From assembly GCA_030560485.1 (NCBI GenBank), contig JAKTTS010000096.1, positions 1 to 37,249 on the forward strand: 37,249 nt of DNA, written 5' to 3'. Position numbers and translations under genes: made by a program. Below the pieces are notes generated by a model. It was not told where the DNA came from. It worked only from the letters and a program-made list of their open reading frames with translations, and made no database searches. This DNA is from Ascoidea tarda (nom. inval.). Lineage: Eukaryota; Ascomycota; Saccharomycetes; Ascoideales; Ascoideaceae. Shown here piece after piece: positions 9,334 to 17,957 of the stretch (its first letter is position 1; each line of letters opens with the position of its first letter).

Positions 9334-10680
9334 TTAATTACTATTCAAATTTTTTGTCTTCCTTGAAGCATAGCGCAATTTATTAGAAGCTTTATCAACG
9401 TTTCTGTTTAAATCGTCTAATAATTGGTTTTGGAAATTCAATTCATTGTTAATGGTTAGAGAGATATTTTTTTGGTTGACAATAATTTGGTTGAGGGATT
9501 TGATTTCCTTTTCTTGATCTTTGAGAATTTGTTTTTGATTGTTTAAGAGCTGTAGTGAGTTTAAGTTTCTTGTTTCATTAGTCTCTTCGAGGGGTTTACC
9601 AAAAACTCTTTTTTTATTGAATAAATTCAATTTATCGTTGTTCGGGTTGTTAAAATGATTGGGATTATTATTATCTAAAGGTAATGAGGAAGTTGATGAA
9701 TTGAATTTGTTTGTAGAGATTGTGTAATTTATGGTATCGTTGTTTGAGAAATCAAGATCTGTATTATTTTGCAGGATATAATTGTTATTATTGGGAAGGT
9801 TGTTGTTGTCGCTATTAGCCAGATTATTATTTGAGTTGACGGAAATGTTATTGTCTAGGTTGTTGTTATGGATTGAGGATAGTAGTTTTTGAATATCGGA
9901 ATGTTCTCTTTTGATTGAGTTTAGTAGATCGATTCTTCTTCTAATTTCGCCATCGCCCAATAGCTTGTTATTTGAATGATAATTTAAGCCGTTGGTTAAA
10001 GCGTTAAATTTAGAGTTTACTAAAATCAAGTTTTTTCTGCTGATTTCCAAGGACTGGTTGTTGAAGCAGTTTAGTCGTGCATCTTGTAGATAGTTTTTAC
10101 AATCTCTGATTGTCTCCAACCAAAGGTTTATGTCGATTATCGGAGAGTCTTTAAATTTGTTAGAATTTGCTAAAGAAAAAGTGTTGTAAATGGATTTTGG
10201 AGAAGTAGTTGAGTTTAGGGATAAAGAAGTGGAAGAAGAATTTAAAGAAGAAGAGATATTTAAGCTGTTTAGATTATTGCTATTGAATTTATTGAATTTG
10301 TAGTTGTTTGAGTCCAAGAAATTTGAAGGTATTTTGAGAAAGTCCCTAAAAGGTTTTGAGTTTTTCCAGTTGATTAGATCTTCATCGTTTAAAACCTTGA
10401 TAAGGACATCTTGGAGATAAGATCTCCTCGAGTTGATCAATTCAACATTGTTGATCTTTTTGACAAACAAGCTGTTCAAATTGAAGTTGTTTTGAGGCAA
10501 GGGAATGGGGAACTTGATTGTGTTGTTGAAGTAGGACTCCATATCAGCAAAGAGCTTGACGAAATCGCTGTATCGCTTGATGATTTCATAGTTCTTCAAG
10601 GGAATGGAAACCTGGATGTGGTAGACAGTGTATGAGCTGTTGACAGTAGAGGTCGTGGGGATAGAGAGCTGGATGTCCAT
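9334..10680 (-). CDS. VAM7: Vacuolar SNARE Vam7 (PX domain)
   Basis: This 448-residue protein is the soluble Qc-SNARE of homotypic vacuole fusion. A PX domain fills residues 1 to about 125: KRYSDFVKL is the PI3P-binding signature and FPIPLPQNNF is the Pro-rich loop. The C-terminal 65 residues form the SNARE motif (QKQILKDQEKEIKSLNQIIV, then NNELNFQNQLLDDLNRNVD), with a central Q as expected for a Q-SNARE. There is no transmembrane segment, as in Vam7, which is recruited by PX and HOPS. The Asn/Ser-rich linker makes it longer than S. cerevisiae Vam7 (316). I take the start at MDIQLSIP (10680). An in-frame extension to 10821 would encode a Cys/Leu-rich stretch from the CTGCTT leader and is likely noncoding. 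Confidence 0.92.
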   Translation of the reverse strand: MDIQLSIPTTSTVNSSYTVYHIQVSIPLKNYEIIKRYSDFVKLFADMESYFNNTIKFPIPLPQNNFNLNSLFVKKINNVELINSRRSYLQDVLIKVLNDEDLINWKNSKPFRDFLKIPSNFLDSNNYKFNKFNSNNLNSLNISSSLNSSSTSLSLNSTTSPKSIYNTFSLANSNKFKDSPIIDINLWLETIRDCKNYLQDARLNCFNNQSLEISRKNLILVNSKFNALTNGLNYHSNNKLLGDGEIRRRIDLLNSIKREHSDIQKLLSSIHNNNLDNNISVNSNNNLANSDNNNLPNNNNYILQNNTDLDFSNNDTINYTISTNKFNSSTSSLPLDNNNPNHFNNPNNDKLNLFNKKRVFGKPLEETNETRNLNSLQLLNNQKQILKDQEKEIKSLNQIIVNQKNISLTINNELNFQNQLLDDLNRNVDKASNKLRYASRKTKNLNSN

Positions 10681-10842
10681 GGAGAGTGCAGTGCAGAGGC
10701 AGCAGAAGCAGCAGAAGCAGCAGAAACAGCACAGACAGAGATGATGAAGCAGCAACAAGAAACAGCAAGTAGTACCCGCCGCAACACGAGACCACCCAGA
10801 CGGATCCTCCTCTTTGGGCACGGGTGGCGGTGCACAGCTGCC
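10681..10842 (-). promoter_or_regulatory. VAM7 leader with CTGCTTCTG repeats
   Basis: Between the VAM7 start and the SMB1 stop, the coding strand carries CTGCTTCTGCTGCTTCTGCT-type repeats (10693-10730). The run is pyrimidine-rich and therefore lacks stop codons in the VAM7 frame. Only 162 bases separate the two genes, so promoter, leader and the SMB1 3' end share this space. Confidence 0.55.
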
Positions 10843-11358
10843 TCAACTTCTCCTGAATCCTGTGGGGGGCGCCACGATCCTGGTGCTGCCGACGGTGCTG
10901 CTGACGGTGCGGATGGGCGCGCTCAAGGCGCTGGCAAGGCTGTTTTTGTTGATGGACGAGCCCTTGCTGTCCTTCGAGCCCAACGGCTTGCTGATGCCCC
11001 TGCTGTTTTTGCTGCCTCTGCTGCTTTCCAAGCCCACTGCCTCTGCCGACAAGGGGGCGGCCACGACGTTGAAGCCCACAATGTGCTCCCCTCTCAAGAT
11101 GATCAAGCCTAGCGCCCTCTTATCCTCCTTCACCAAGTGCTGTGTGCTCGCTTGCCCTTTTCTCTTTGCGTCTTTGATGGCAAACCTCGACTTCTTGGTG
11201 ATCCGGAACTCCTCCACGTCGCTGAGCACTAGATTCATGTGTTTGTCAAACGCCAACAACTCGCCAACAAGCTCTCTTCCATCCAAGGTGATCACTTTGA
11301 TTTTGTAGTGGAGCAAGTCTCCAATCTTGGTTCTCTTCGACACGTTTAATGCTGACAT
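10843..11358 (-). CDS. SMB1: Sm protein B/SmB core snRNP subunit
   Basis: This 171-residue protein is SmB, part of the heptameric Sm ring that assembles on U1, U2, U4 and U5 snRNAs. Sm1 (about residues 8-50) contains KITVITLDGR-like text (KIKVITLDGRELVGELLAFD) with the conserved DKHMNLVLSD. Sm2 is RALGLIILRGEHIVGFNV (about residues 80-98). A basic Ser/Gly-rich tail follows, ending TGFRRS, close to the family PPGFKRK end. A spacer of 35-40 residues between Sm1 and Sm2 is normal for SmB. S. cerevisiae Smb1 is 196 residues. It sits head-to-tail upstream of VAM7 and is divergent from CHZ1. The ATG at 11358 fits the expected N-terminus. Confidence 0.93.
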   Translation of the reverse strand: MSALNVSKRTKIGDLLHYKIKVITLDGRELVGELLAFDKHMNLVLSDVEEFRITKKSRFAIKDAKRKGQASTQHLVKEDKRALGLIILRGEHIVGFNVVAAPLSAEAVGLESSRGSKNSRGISKPLGSKDSKGSSINKNSLASALSAPIRTVSSTVGSTRIVAPPTGFRRS

Positions 11359-11694
11359 TCTGTAACGCTATTAACAATTTATAACTATAACAAAGCAGCA
11401 ATTACTCACAATTACCAGCAGACACCAACAAAAATAACCAGTTAAGGATATAAGCAGAGATATTATGTTGCCGAAAGATCTGCTCTTATCGATTTCTCTT
11501 TCTGCCCTTCCTCTCAATTGCAAAAAAATGAAAGAAAAAATACACTTGTACCAGATTTACACACGACCCTCAGTCCTGGTAATGGTGCTTGTTGTGATTT
11601 TGCACTGTATTTTCAGGCTCTCATCTCTCCCATCGATTTCCTTTTCAGCAAACACAATTCTCCCAAGTATAATATACAATTGCTTTTATTTACA
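11359..11694. promoter_or_regulatory. Bidirectional promoter, SMB1 / CHZ1
   Basis: This 336-base gap separates divergent starts. It contains no gene I can support. An ORF that runs into CHZ1 from 11518 in the same frame has no family support; CHZ1 starts at 11695. A CTCACAAT segment near 11406 gives a GTGAGT-like donor on the minus strand, but no acceptor or branch site is apparent. Confidence 0.5.
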
Positions 11695-12321
11695 ATGTCA
11701 AAGGAAGATAGTTCTGCTTCAACACCCTCCGATAATACAGAACCTTCAAAGCCAGTTGTTTCTTCCGCAAACGATACTACACTTGACACAAAAGACGATG
11801 AGTCTAAACAAATTACTCCCAACTGTAAGAAACGCTCATTGCAACAAGTTGATGAAAATAATCAAACCAACAATAAGAGCAATGACCAAACAGAAGATAA
11901 AGATGTTAAACCAGAAAACATAACGTCTGAAAACTCAACAAATGGCACTGTTACTGAAGAAACTGGAGAAAAAACCAAAAAAAGAAAAAGAGGACATAAA
12001 CATAAGCATCGTAGATCAAAGTACAGAAATGAAACACAAGATCAAATCAAAGAAGACGATGATGACCAAGATGAAAATGGATTAAAAGACGAAGACTATG
12101 AAAAATTGGTTATTGAAGATGATCTTAACACCGTCGAGGATGATTTAAGTGAAATTGACCCTTCAAATATTATTACTGGTGCAAGAACAAGAGGTAAAGT
12201 GATTGATTTTACTAAAACTGCTGAAAAATTGGGTGGTTTGAAAAAATTTGCTGATAATGCTAACGACGAAAATGATAACGACTATGATGATTCTGATGAT
12301 GAAGACTTTAAAGAGAATTAA
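11695..12321 (+). CDS. CHZ1: Histone H2A.Z-H2B chaperone Chz1
   Basis: This 208-residue acidic protein is the chaperone that delivers H2A.Z-H2B dimers for SWR1-dependent exchange. The CHZ motif, about residues 147-172, is clear: EDDLSEIDPSNIITGARTRG followed by KVIDF. It is flanked by long Asp/Glu/Asn-rich arms, with a basic patch KKRKRGHKHKHRR near 97-110 that probably acts as a nuclear signal. The family is intrinsically disordered except for this motif. S. cerevisiae Chz1 is 153 residues. I use the ATG at 11695 (MSKEDSSAST); an in-frame upstream ATG at 11518 adds 59 hydrophobic residues not seen in the family. It is convergent with YPT31. Confidence 0.92.
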   Translation: MSKEDSSASTPSDNTEPSKPVVSSANDTTLDTKDDESKQITPNCKKRSLQQVDENNQTNNKSNDQTEDKDVKPENITSENSTNGTVTEETGEKTKKRKRGHKHKHRRSKYRNETQDQIKEDDDDQDENGLKDEDYEKLVIEDDLNTVEDDLSEIDPSNIITGARTRGKVIDFTKTAEKLGGLKKFADNANDENDNDYDDSDDEDFKEN

Positions 12322-12349
12322 TATTAATATTAATATTCATATTAATTAT

Positions 12350-12351
<2 letters not shown>

Positions 12352-12386
<35 letters not shown>

Positions 12387-12389
12387 TTA
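12352..12389. repeat. TTTA tetranucleotide microsatellite
   Basis: About nine copies of TTTA (read ATTT on the shifted frame) sit 30 bases after the CHZ1 stop. This is a simple-sequence array with no coding meaning. Confidence 0.9.
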
Positions 12390-12507
12390 CTTTTCACTTT
12401 TTTCAGTTGTATTTTTTTTATCAATTATTTACTTTCTTTTATTGTGTTTTTATTATTTATTATATATATATTTTTAAATACTTTATTAATGTGTTAATAA
12501 AATATTT

Positions 12508-12557
12508 CTTATTATATTGTCTTATTATATTGTCTTATTATATTGTCTTATTATATT
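12508..12557. repeat. 13-bp tandem repeat
   Basis: Three perfect copies of CTTATTATATTGT (12508, 12521, 12534) and a partial fourth. This is a minisatellite in the convergent spacer. Confidence 0.9.
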
Positions 12558-12639
12558 ATCAAAATTTCGTTATTACTTATACAGATATAAACTAGAAGTT
12601 AGAAGTTAAAAATTAAAAATATTATAAAATGGTTATCAA

Positions 12640-12720
12640 ATAAATATATAATATATATATATATATATGTAATAAATATATATAATAAATATTTATAGTA
12701 TATATATGTGTAAAGACAAA
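12640..12720. repeat. TA-rich microsatellite
   Basis: A run of TATATA with AAATATTTATA interruptions. It is expected to be slippage-prone and poorly assembled. Confidence 0.8.
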
Positions 12721-13064
12721 AATAAATGAAAAAAAAACTTATCAGTTATGATTACTAAAGACCAAAAATATAAAAGAGCAGAAAATAAAATAATAAAATA
12801 TCAAGTAATAAATAATAAAAGGACAAATAATAAAAAACAAAGAAAGGAAAGGAAAAAAGGTAATTTCAAAATGAAATATATCAAAATATACTAATTTATT
12901 GATTGATTGATTGATTATTTTTTTTTTTATGATTTTTCATGAGCTTTTTAATGAGCTTTTTAATGAAGTTTTTTTCAATAGATTTTTTATTTTTATAATA
13001 TTTTTTTTTTTTAATTTTTTTTTTTTCTTTGAGTATTTTAAATTTTATTATCTTTTGGTTTATT

Positions 13065-13727
13065 TTAACAACAATTGTTTCCCTTTGAAGATTTTTCTTC
13101 ATTCTGTTTTGGAGTCAAATCAACAGTGGGACCTTTGCTTGGTGCTTGAGAGGAATAATCGTTCATATCGAACTGATGTTTTGAAACCATGTCATAAATT
13201 GATTTTAGCAATTGATGGAAGGATAAGTCTACGTTTTCAGCATTTAAAGCAGAAGCTTCAGTGAATAGCAACTGGTTTTCAGCAGCAAAGTTTTTAGCTT
13301 CATCGGTAGGAACAGCTCTTAGGTGATCCAAATCCGATTTGTTACCAACTAGTTCAATAACAATGTTAGCATCAGCGTGCTCTTTTAATTCTTTCAACCA
13401 TCTTGAAACGCTTTCATAGGATTCTGCTTTAGAAATATCATAGACCACTAAAGCACCAACGGCACCTCTGTAATAAGCAGAAGTAATAGCTCTATAACGT
13501 TCTTGACCAGCAGTGTCCCAAATTTGGGCTTTGACTCTTTTGCCATCTATTTCAACAGTTCTTGTGGCAAACTCAACACCGATGGTTGATCTTGATTCCA
13601 AATTGAATTCGTTTCTTGTGAAACGAGATAATAGATTGGATTTACCAACACCGGAATCACCAATCAAAACTATTTTGAATAAGTATTCATAGTCGTATGA
13701 ATAATCGTCAGTCATTGTATCAGACAT
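13065..13727 (-). CDS. YPT31: Rab GTPase Ypt31/Ypt32 (Rab11 type)
   Basis: This 220-residue Rab is the Ypt31/32 trans-Golgi Rab, which controls exit from the Golgi and recycling. GDSGVGKS (23-30) is the P loop, STIGVEF (47-53) is the switch I region, WDTAGQE (70-76) is switch II, NKSD (129-132) and SALNAENV supply base recognition. The switch region [15 protein letters not shown] is Rab11-type. It ends in the Cys-Cys double geranylgeranylation site (219-220). The start [20 protein letters not shown] agrees with family length. One gene may serve for both S. cerevisiae paralogues, which I cannot tell apart here. It is convergent with CHZ1 and transcribed in the same direction as NIT3. Confidence 0.95.
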   Translation of the reverse strand: MSDTMTDDYSYDYEYLFKIVLIGDSGVGKSNLLSRFTRNEFNLESRSTIGVEFATRTVEIDGKRVKAQIWDTAGQERYRAITSAYYRGAVGALVVYDISKAESYESVSRWLKELKEHADANIVIELVGNKSDLDHLRAVPTDEAKNFAAENQLLFTEASALNAENVDLSFHQLLKSIYDMVSKHQFDMNDYSSQAPSKGPTVDLTPKQNEEKSSKGNNCC

Positions 13728-14354
13728 TTATTGTGCGTTGGACAGATAAAGGATTTTAATATGCGAGGTGTAGACAAAGAAAGCAACCAAATAAGAGGAG
13801 AATAAAAGAAAAATAGAGAAAGAACAAGAGAGGATAATTGAAGCTGGAGTATAAAGAACCAAACAGGAGATTTCTAAAGTGGATAGATGGTTTGAATTTT
13901 AATGCGAACAATCAATAGAAGTTGATTTGAAACGAGTTGATAAAATTAAAGGGTATCGACTTGAGGTGAGGTGAGCTGAATTGATCTGATCTAAGTTGAT
14001 GTAGCAGTTTCCTTTATAAGAAAAAAGGGAGCAAGAAGAGAAAGCAAGAAAGAGAAGTGGTTTGCGCAGATACAGTAAAGGAAATATATATATTCAAAAG
14101 GAAAAAAACAATAGCAGAGGGATAGAAACAATAGTGTGATGTGATCTTGATGTGTGAACAGATATATATTGCAGTGGTTAAAAGGTTTGGAAAAGAGGAC
14201 AGTTGGATGTAGCGAGCTGGATGTGGCAGGGGGTTGACCCGCATCGCGTTCAAGGTGCGCGGACAGCGTAGAGACGCAGAAGGGTAACGGAGCCTCCTTT
14301 CTGCTACACGAGCTGCTATGCTGTGAGGTGCTTGCGTGTGGATCGCAGAGGTGT
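13728..14354 (-). promoter_or_regulatory. YPT31 promoter / NIT3 3' region
   Basis: These 627 bases run from the YPT31 start to the NIT3 stop. They hold purine-rich AGAG/GAAAGA tracts, a run of TGATCTGATCTAAG-type short repeats near 13980 and a G+C-richer stretch near 14210-14300. I see no gene; the 79-residue open frame at 14014-14253 has no recognisable feature. Confidence 0.6.
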
Positions 14355-15251
14355 TTAGTTGGCAGCAGGAGTGTAGCTGGAGGCGACGTCGTCGTAGATG
14401 TCGAACCGGCGCTGGAAGGTGATGGGAATCGAGCTTCTCACAGTGGGAAGCAAGCTGGGGTCGAGCTCAGCAAAGAGGATTTCTTCGTCGGTGCCTGCTT
14501 CAGCAACAATGTTGCCGTTGGGATCAACGACCAACGAGTGGCCGTAGGCGTGGTAGCTGGAGCTCAAGTCTCTGGCTGGCGAGCAGAGCACCACAAAGAA
14601 CTGGTTATCAACTGCTCTGGATCGCGCCAATAGGTGCCAGTGCAAGGGCCCAGTTGTGGTGTTGAAGGCTCCAGGGTAGAACATGGCAAAGGCGTTGGCC
14701 TTTCTCTGTGCAATGGCTGCTAGCTCGGGAAACCGAATGTCGTAGCAGATGCCTAGCCCAATGTTTCCAAACTCATTTAAATTGAAGTACGACGCTTTAT
14801 TGCCAGGACTCAACGAATCGCTCTCTTTAAATCTGATTCCACCTTTGATATCAATGTCAAACAAATGCGCCTTTCTGTGTTTGCCAATCAACTCTCCATT
14901 TCGGTCAAAGGTCAAGGAGGTGTTGTATATTTGGTTCGAGACTGGGTCGAGCTCAGGGATTGAACCACCGACAAGAAAAACATTGTTTGATTTCGCCAAA
15001 TTCGATAGGAACTTTGTAGTTTCACCATCCTTTACCGAAACCACCTCGCTGTATTCTCTGAATTTGTCAACAGCATAGGGAGAATTGAAACATTCGGGCA
15101 ACATGATCAAATCGGTGTCTGGCCTCAACTTCAATGCTTCAGCAACATGATTCGCAACGTTAAGCAAGTTGGCCTGTTTGTTTGCGCCAGCGGAAAGCTG
15201 CAACAACGCAATTTTCAAGGGCTTGAGCAATGGCAGCTTGATTAAAGACAT
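14355..15251 (-). CDS. NIT3: Omega-amidase Nit3 (nitrilase superfamily)
   Basis: This 298-residue carbon-nitrogen hydrolase is the Nit3 family omega-amidase, thought to hydrolyse alpha-ketoglutaramate and alpha-ketosuccinamate, tied to glutamine transamination. The Glu-Lys-Cys catalytic triad is visible: Glu53 in LPECFNSPY, Lys127 in GKHRKAHLFD and Cys169 in GLGICYDIRFPE. GPLHWHLLARSRAVDNQ is very close to the S. cerevisiae Nit3 sequence, and the C-terminal half ends with a RRFDIYDD motif. I start at MSLIKLPLL (15251), about 12 residues before the first beta strand as in relatives. An in-frame ATG at 15311 would add 20 hydrophilic residues; a longer form is possible. Divergent from the GAL83-type gene. 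Confidence 0.93.
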   Translation of the reverse strand: MSLIKLPLLKPLKIALLQLSAGANKQANLLNVANHVAEALKLRPDTDLIMLPECFNSPYAVDKFREYSEVVSVKDGETTKFLSNLAKSNNVFLVGGSIPELDPVSNQIYNTSLTFDRNGELIGKHRKAHLFDIDIKGGIRFKESDSLSPGNKASYFNLNEFGNIGLGICYDIRFPELAAIAQRKANAFAMFYPGAFNTTTGPLHWHLLARSRAVDNQFFVVLCSPARDLSSSYHAYGHSLVVDPNGNIVAEAGTDEEILFAELDPSLLPTVRSSIPITFQRRFDIYDDVASSYTPAAN

Positions 15252-15679
15252 TTCTTGCTCCAGATGCACTTTGTCAGAGACGTTTGCTGAATACCTTTGT
15301 CCTTGGTCCACTCGTTGCTTTCCAGTGATTGCCTCTTCTTTATAACCGAAAATAACTGACCCAATTAGTCAGCAGCGCCACAGTAACGGACTCACATGTG
15401 TCCTGTGCAGCCGACGCTCCAGCGCATAATGATGCAGAGTGAGCTTACCGCACATCACGTGCACAGTGACCCGCGGGCCTGGGTTTGGTCTGTTTTGGGC
15501 AGCGGCACTTCTGAAAAGGAACTTGGACAAAGGCAGCTTTGGCATTTGATGTCAACTGCTCAACACTTGCACTGAGCCTGCTGCTTTTGGTGTTTCTTCT
15601 GCCTGCCTCTCTGCTGCCCTTGCTACTTTTGCTGCCTTTGCTGCCTTTGCTGTTTCTGTTTTTTTCTCGCTCTTACACC
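15252..15679. promoter_or_regulatory. Bidirectional promoter, NIT3 / GAL83
   Basis: This 428-base region has a CACGTG box at 15456-15461 and a CCCGCGGGCC-like G+C-rich block. The GAL83 side ends in a CTGCTTTTGCTGCC-type leader (about 15585-15655). No stop codon interrupts the GAL83 frame between 15539 and 15680, giving a Leu-rich phantom extension. Confidence 0.6.
15456..15461. promoter_or_regulatory. CACGTG E-box
   Basis: A perfect CACGTG core (context ATCACGTGCAC) sits roughly midway between the divergent NIT3 and GAL83 starts. It is the Cbf1/Pho4-type bHLH core. Confidence 0.5.
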
Positions 15680-17470
15680 ATGAACAGTCAAGACCCCCTG
15701 CAACCGGCCTCTTCTTCTATATTGGTGTCTGGTGATGCTGGTTCCTCTAATAACACTACCAATATCAACATCGACCCTGCTGCCAACAAAAACCTTCCCA
15801 ATAATACCCTCGCCAATAATGGCCTTACCAATCTTGCTAAAAAAAACTCTAACAATAACGCAAACAACTCAGAGTCTACCGATATTGATATGGTCGGCAT
15901 TAACAATGGAAATTTTGCTCAAAATAATATCTATATCGATGTCCAAGACCCTCAGTTTGTTTCCAAAGATCCTTTAAAGTCTGTGTCCCCTTCAAACAAC
16001 TCTCCAGTCTTATCTTCAACGAATAACTCCACAACAATAAACGATCAAAATTTGGATTTGTCAAATGCAAATACAAATACAAATACAAATACAAATACAA
16101 ATACAAATACAAATACTACTAATACTAATTCTAATACTAATGCAAATAACAACAATACAGTTAATAACATGAATCTGATAAATAATGGCTTATCCAATAT
16201 CGATATCAATACTACTCAAAATCAAATTCAGAATCAAAACCAAAATAAAATTCAAAAACCAAACCAATCTCAAATTCAAAACAAATTTCAAAAAATAAAA
16301 TCACAATTACAATCACAGCAATTATTGTCTCAACAGATTTACCTACAAAACCTGCAACAACCTCAACAATGCCAACAACCCCAGCAAATGCCTCTACAAC
16401 ATCAACATCAGCAGCTAAAACCCCAGATTTCCCAACAGCAACAACAGCAACAATCCCCCAAACTATCTAGTTCAGATCAGCCCCAACTAACTGTTCCAAC
16501 AAAATTTGAATGGATTCAAGAAGGTACTGAAGTTAATGTATTTGGCTCTTTTACAAGATGGACAAGAATGATCCGATTATACAAAGATCCTTCAATCGAT
16601 GGATTTTCTGTTTATATCAACTTACCTCCCGGCTCCTATCGCTACAAATTCTTAGTAGATGGTGAAGTTAAAACCTCGGATTATGCCTTAAGCGCAACTG
16701 ATCAATCTGGTCACTTGTTCAATTTCATAGAAGTTTTTCCTCCTTTAAATTTAAAACAAAAGCAACACAATGCCACTGAATCTTTAAAATTGGAAAACGA
16801 AAAAATTAAACAAATATTGAAAAATAAAGAAGAAGAACAAAAACAAAATTCACAGCTAGACTCTTTCAAAAAGGCTAAATCTCAAGTCTTCTTGGGAGTA
16901 GATGATGACGAAGATGATATGGGTGATGGTTATTCAAGATTTCACGAAAATGATCATGAAGTCGATGATAGCGATAACAATAACAATAATAACAGTACCA
17001 GTACTAACAGCACCAACAGCACCAACAATAATAATAACAGTACAAATACAAACAACACCAATATTAATAGTTTAAAAAATAACCAGAATAGTAACAAAAA
17101 CAAAAGTAACCAAAATTCATCAAAAAAAAAATTAGTTTACACTCAGCAAATTCCTCCAGTATTCACTGAACAAAAAATTATGGAACAATATTATAGAACT
17201 TTAGAACATTCTCATCGTCATGGCAATAATGCTAATGTTCAGTGGCTAATTCCTCCACAACTTCCTCCCCATTTAGAAAACGTTATTTTGAATAGTTACA
17301 GCAATCGAGAAAATAATAGAGAAAATGCATCGGGCTCTTTGCCTATTCCAAATCATGTTGTTTTAAACCATCTAGCCACAACCAGTATCAAACAAAACAC
17401 CTTGGCCACTGCCATCACTGTCAGATACCAAAATAAATATTTATCCCAACTTTACTATGCTCCTTTATAG
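15680..17470 (+). CDS. GAL83: SNF1/AMPK beta subunit (Gal83/Sip2 type)
   Basis: This 596-residue protein is the beta subunit that scaffolds the SNF1 glucose-repression kinase. The glycogen-binding module (CBM48) is at about residues 273-355: KFEWIQEGTEVNVFGSFTRW, then LPPGSYRYKFLVDGEV. The C-terminal ASC domain (about 486-596) has YTQQIPPVFTEQ and ends LSQLYYAPL, and would bind the alpha and gamma subunits. Residue 2 is Asn, so there is no N-myristoylation Gly as in Sip2; this favours Gal83 or a merged single beta subunit. Long Asn/Thr and Gln runs (for example the eight-copy ACAAAT array at 16068) account for the greater length. I start at MNSQDPLQP; the upstream in-frame ATG at 15539 adds a Leu-rich stretch derived from the leader. 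Confidence 0.9.
   Translation: MNSQDPLQPASSSILVSGDAGSSNNTTNINIDPAANKNLPNNTLANNGLTNLAKKNSNNNANNSESTDIDMVGINNGNFAQNNIYIDVQDPQFVSKDPLKSVSPSNNSPVLSSTNNSTTINDQNLDLSNANTNTNTNTNTNTNTNTTNTNSNTNANNNNTVNNMNLINNGLSNIDINTTQNQIQNQNQNKIQKPNQSQIQNKFQKIKSQLQSQQLLSQQIYLQNLQQPQQCQQPQQMPLQHQHQQLKPQISQQQQQQQSPKLSSSDQPQLTVPTKFEWIQEGTEVNVFGSFTRWTRMIRLYKDPSIDGFSVYINLPPGSYRYKFLVDGEVKTSDYALSATDQSGHLFNFIEVFPPLNLKQKQHNATESLKLENEKIKQILKNKEEEQKQNSQLDSFKKAKSQVFLGVDDDEDDMGDGYSRFHENDHEVDDSDNNNNNNSTSTNSTNSTNNNNNSTNTNNTNINSLKNNQNSNKNKSNQNSSKKKLVYTQQIPPVFTEQKIMEQYYRTLEHSHRHGNNANVQWLIPPQLPPHLENVILNSYSNRENNRENASGSLPIPNHVVLNHLATTSIKQNTLATAITVRYQNKYLSQLYYAPL
16068..16115 (+). repeat. Coding ACAAAT hexanucleotide repeat
   Basis: About eight copies of the hexamer inside the GAL83 coding region encode an Asn-Thr dipeptide run (about residues 130-145). 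Confidence 0.9.
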
Positions 17471-17946
17471 TACACACTCAGAATCAAATACATGGCTTTC
17501 GATTGGACTGGAATGAAAACAGCTGCTTGGTTAACTATTCATCTTATATAATCATCTCAATACATCTTTCTACTCTTTTTCTCTTTTCTGTGTGTTTAAT
17601 TTTTTTTCAGTTTATTTTTGTTTTAGTTAATTTTCCCCTTTTTCTATTTTGTTTAGTCTTCAACTTTACATATAAGCCCCCAAACAACCCCAATCTACAT
17701 GCTGTTTTTCCAGCTCTCTCCTGGTTAACTCCAAACTCTCTCAACACTCCTGCTCTTCGCCAGAGCTGCTCGAGCCTCTTCTGAAGAGCCCCATCGCCAG
17801 CTAGCAATTACCCTTCTCCCACGCTGATTGGCCTGTTACCGCTCCTATGTAGATAGGAAGCAGCCCTTCAAAAACAGCTACTTCCTCTTCCTGCTGTTCT
17901 TCAAAACATACTGGCGGTATGTTCCTTATTTTGATGCTCACCCAAG
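17471..17946 (+). promoter_or_regulatory. Promoter and leader of psq/CENP-B-type gene
   Basis: This 476-base gap between the GAL83 stop and the next start holds a T-rich first half, a CTCTTCGCCAGAGCTGC block near 17753, a CTGCTGTTCTTC leader near 17891, and an upstream ORF that overlaps the start. I see no other gene. Confidence 0.6.
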
Positions 17947-17957
17947 ATGACTACTGA
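17919..17957 (+). promoter_or_regulatory. Overlapping upstream ORF (12 codons)
   Basis: ATG at 17919 opens a 12-codon frame, MFLILMLTQDDY, with a second in-frame ATG at 17934. It ends at a TGA at 17955-17957, inside the main coding region, which begins at 17947 in a different frame. The main ATG has a purine at -3 (AAGATG). Such overlap usually lowers translation of the main ORF by requiring leaky scanning. This assumes that transcription begins upstream of 17919. Confidence 0.6.

Larger units (their letters stand above)
12322..13064. other. Long AT-only convergent spacer
   Basis: These 743 bases between the stops of CHZ1 and YPT31 are almost entirely A+T. They hold TTTA, TA and 13-bp repeat arrays, listed separately. 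There is no gene or RNA that I can support, and the reading frames present are low-complexity (Lys/Ile/Phe/Tyr only). Confidence 0.85.

Noticed and set aside
10814-11308. Long plus-strand open frames opposite SMB1
   Set aside because: They run antisense to a clear Sm protein, and their sequence is alternate-frame noise of G+C-rich DNA.
12322-13064. Possible gene or pseudogene in the longest AT-only spacer
   Set aside because: Only microsatellites and low-complexity frames are present; no family is recognisable.
16068-16115. Regularly spaced repeats as a possible CRISPR-like array
   Set aside because: Six-base units with no spacers, in a coding region of a eukaryote.
17911-17946. Possible intron with a GTATGT donor at 17918 and an AG just before the ATG at 17947
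   Set aside because: Only about 28 nt with no branch site; too short to splice. I treat it as leader with a uORF.
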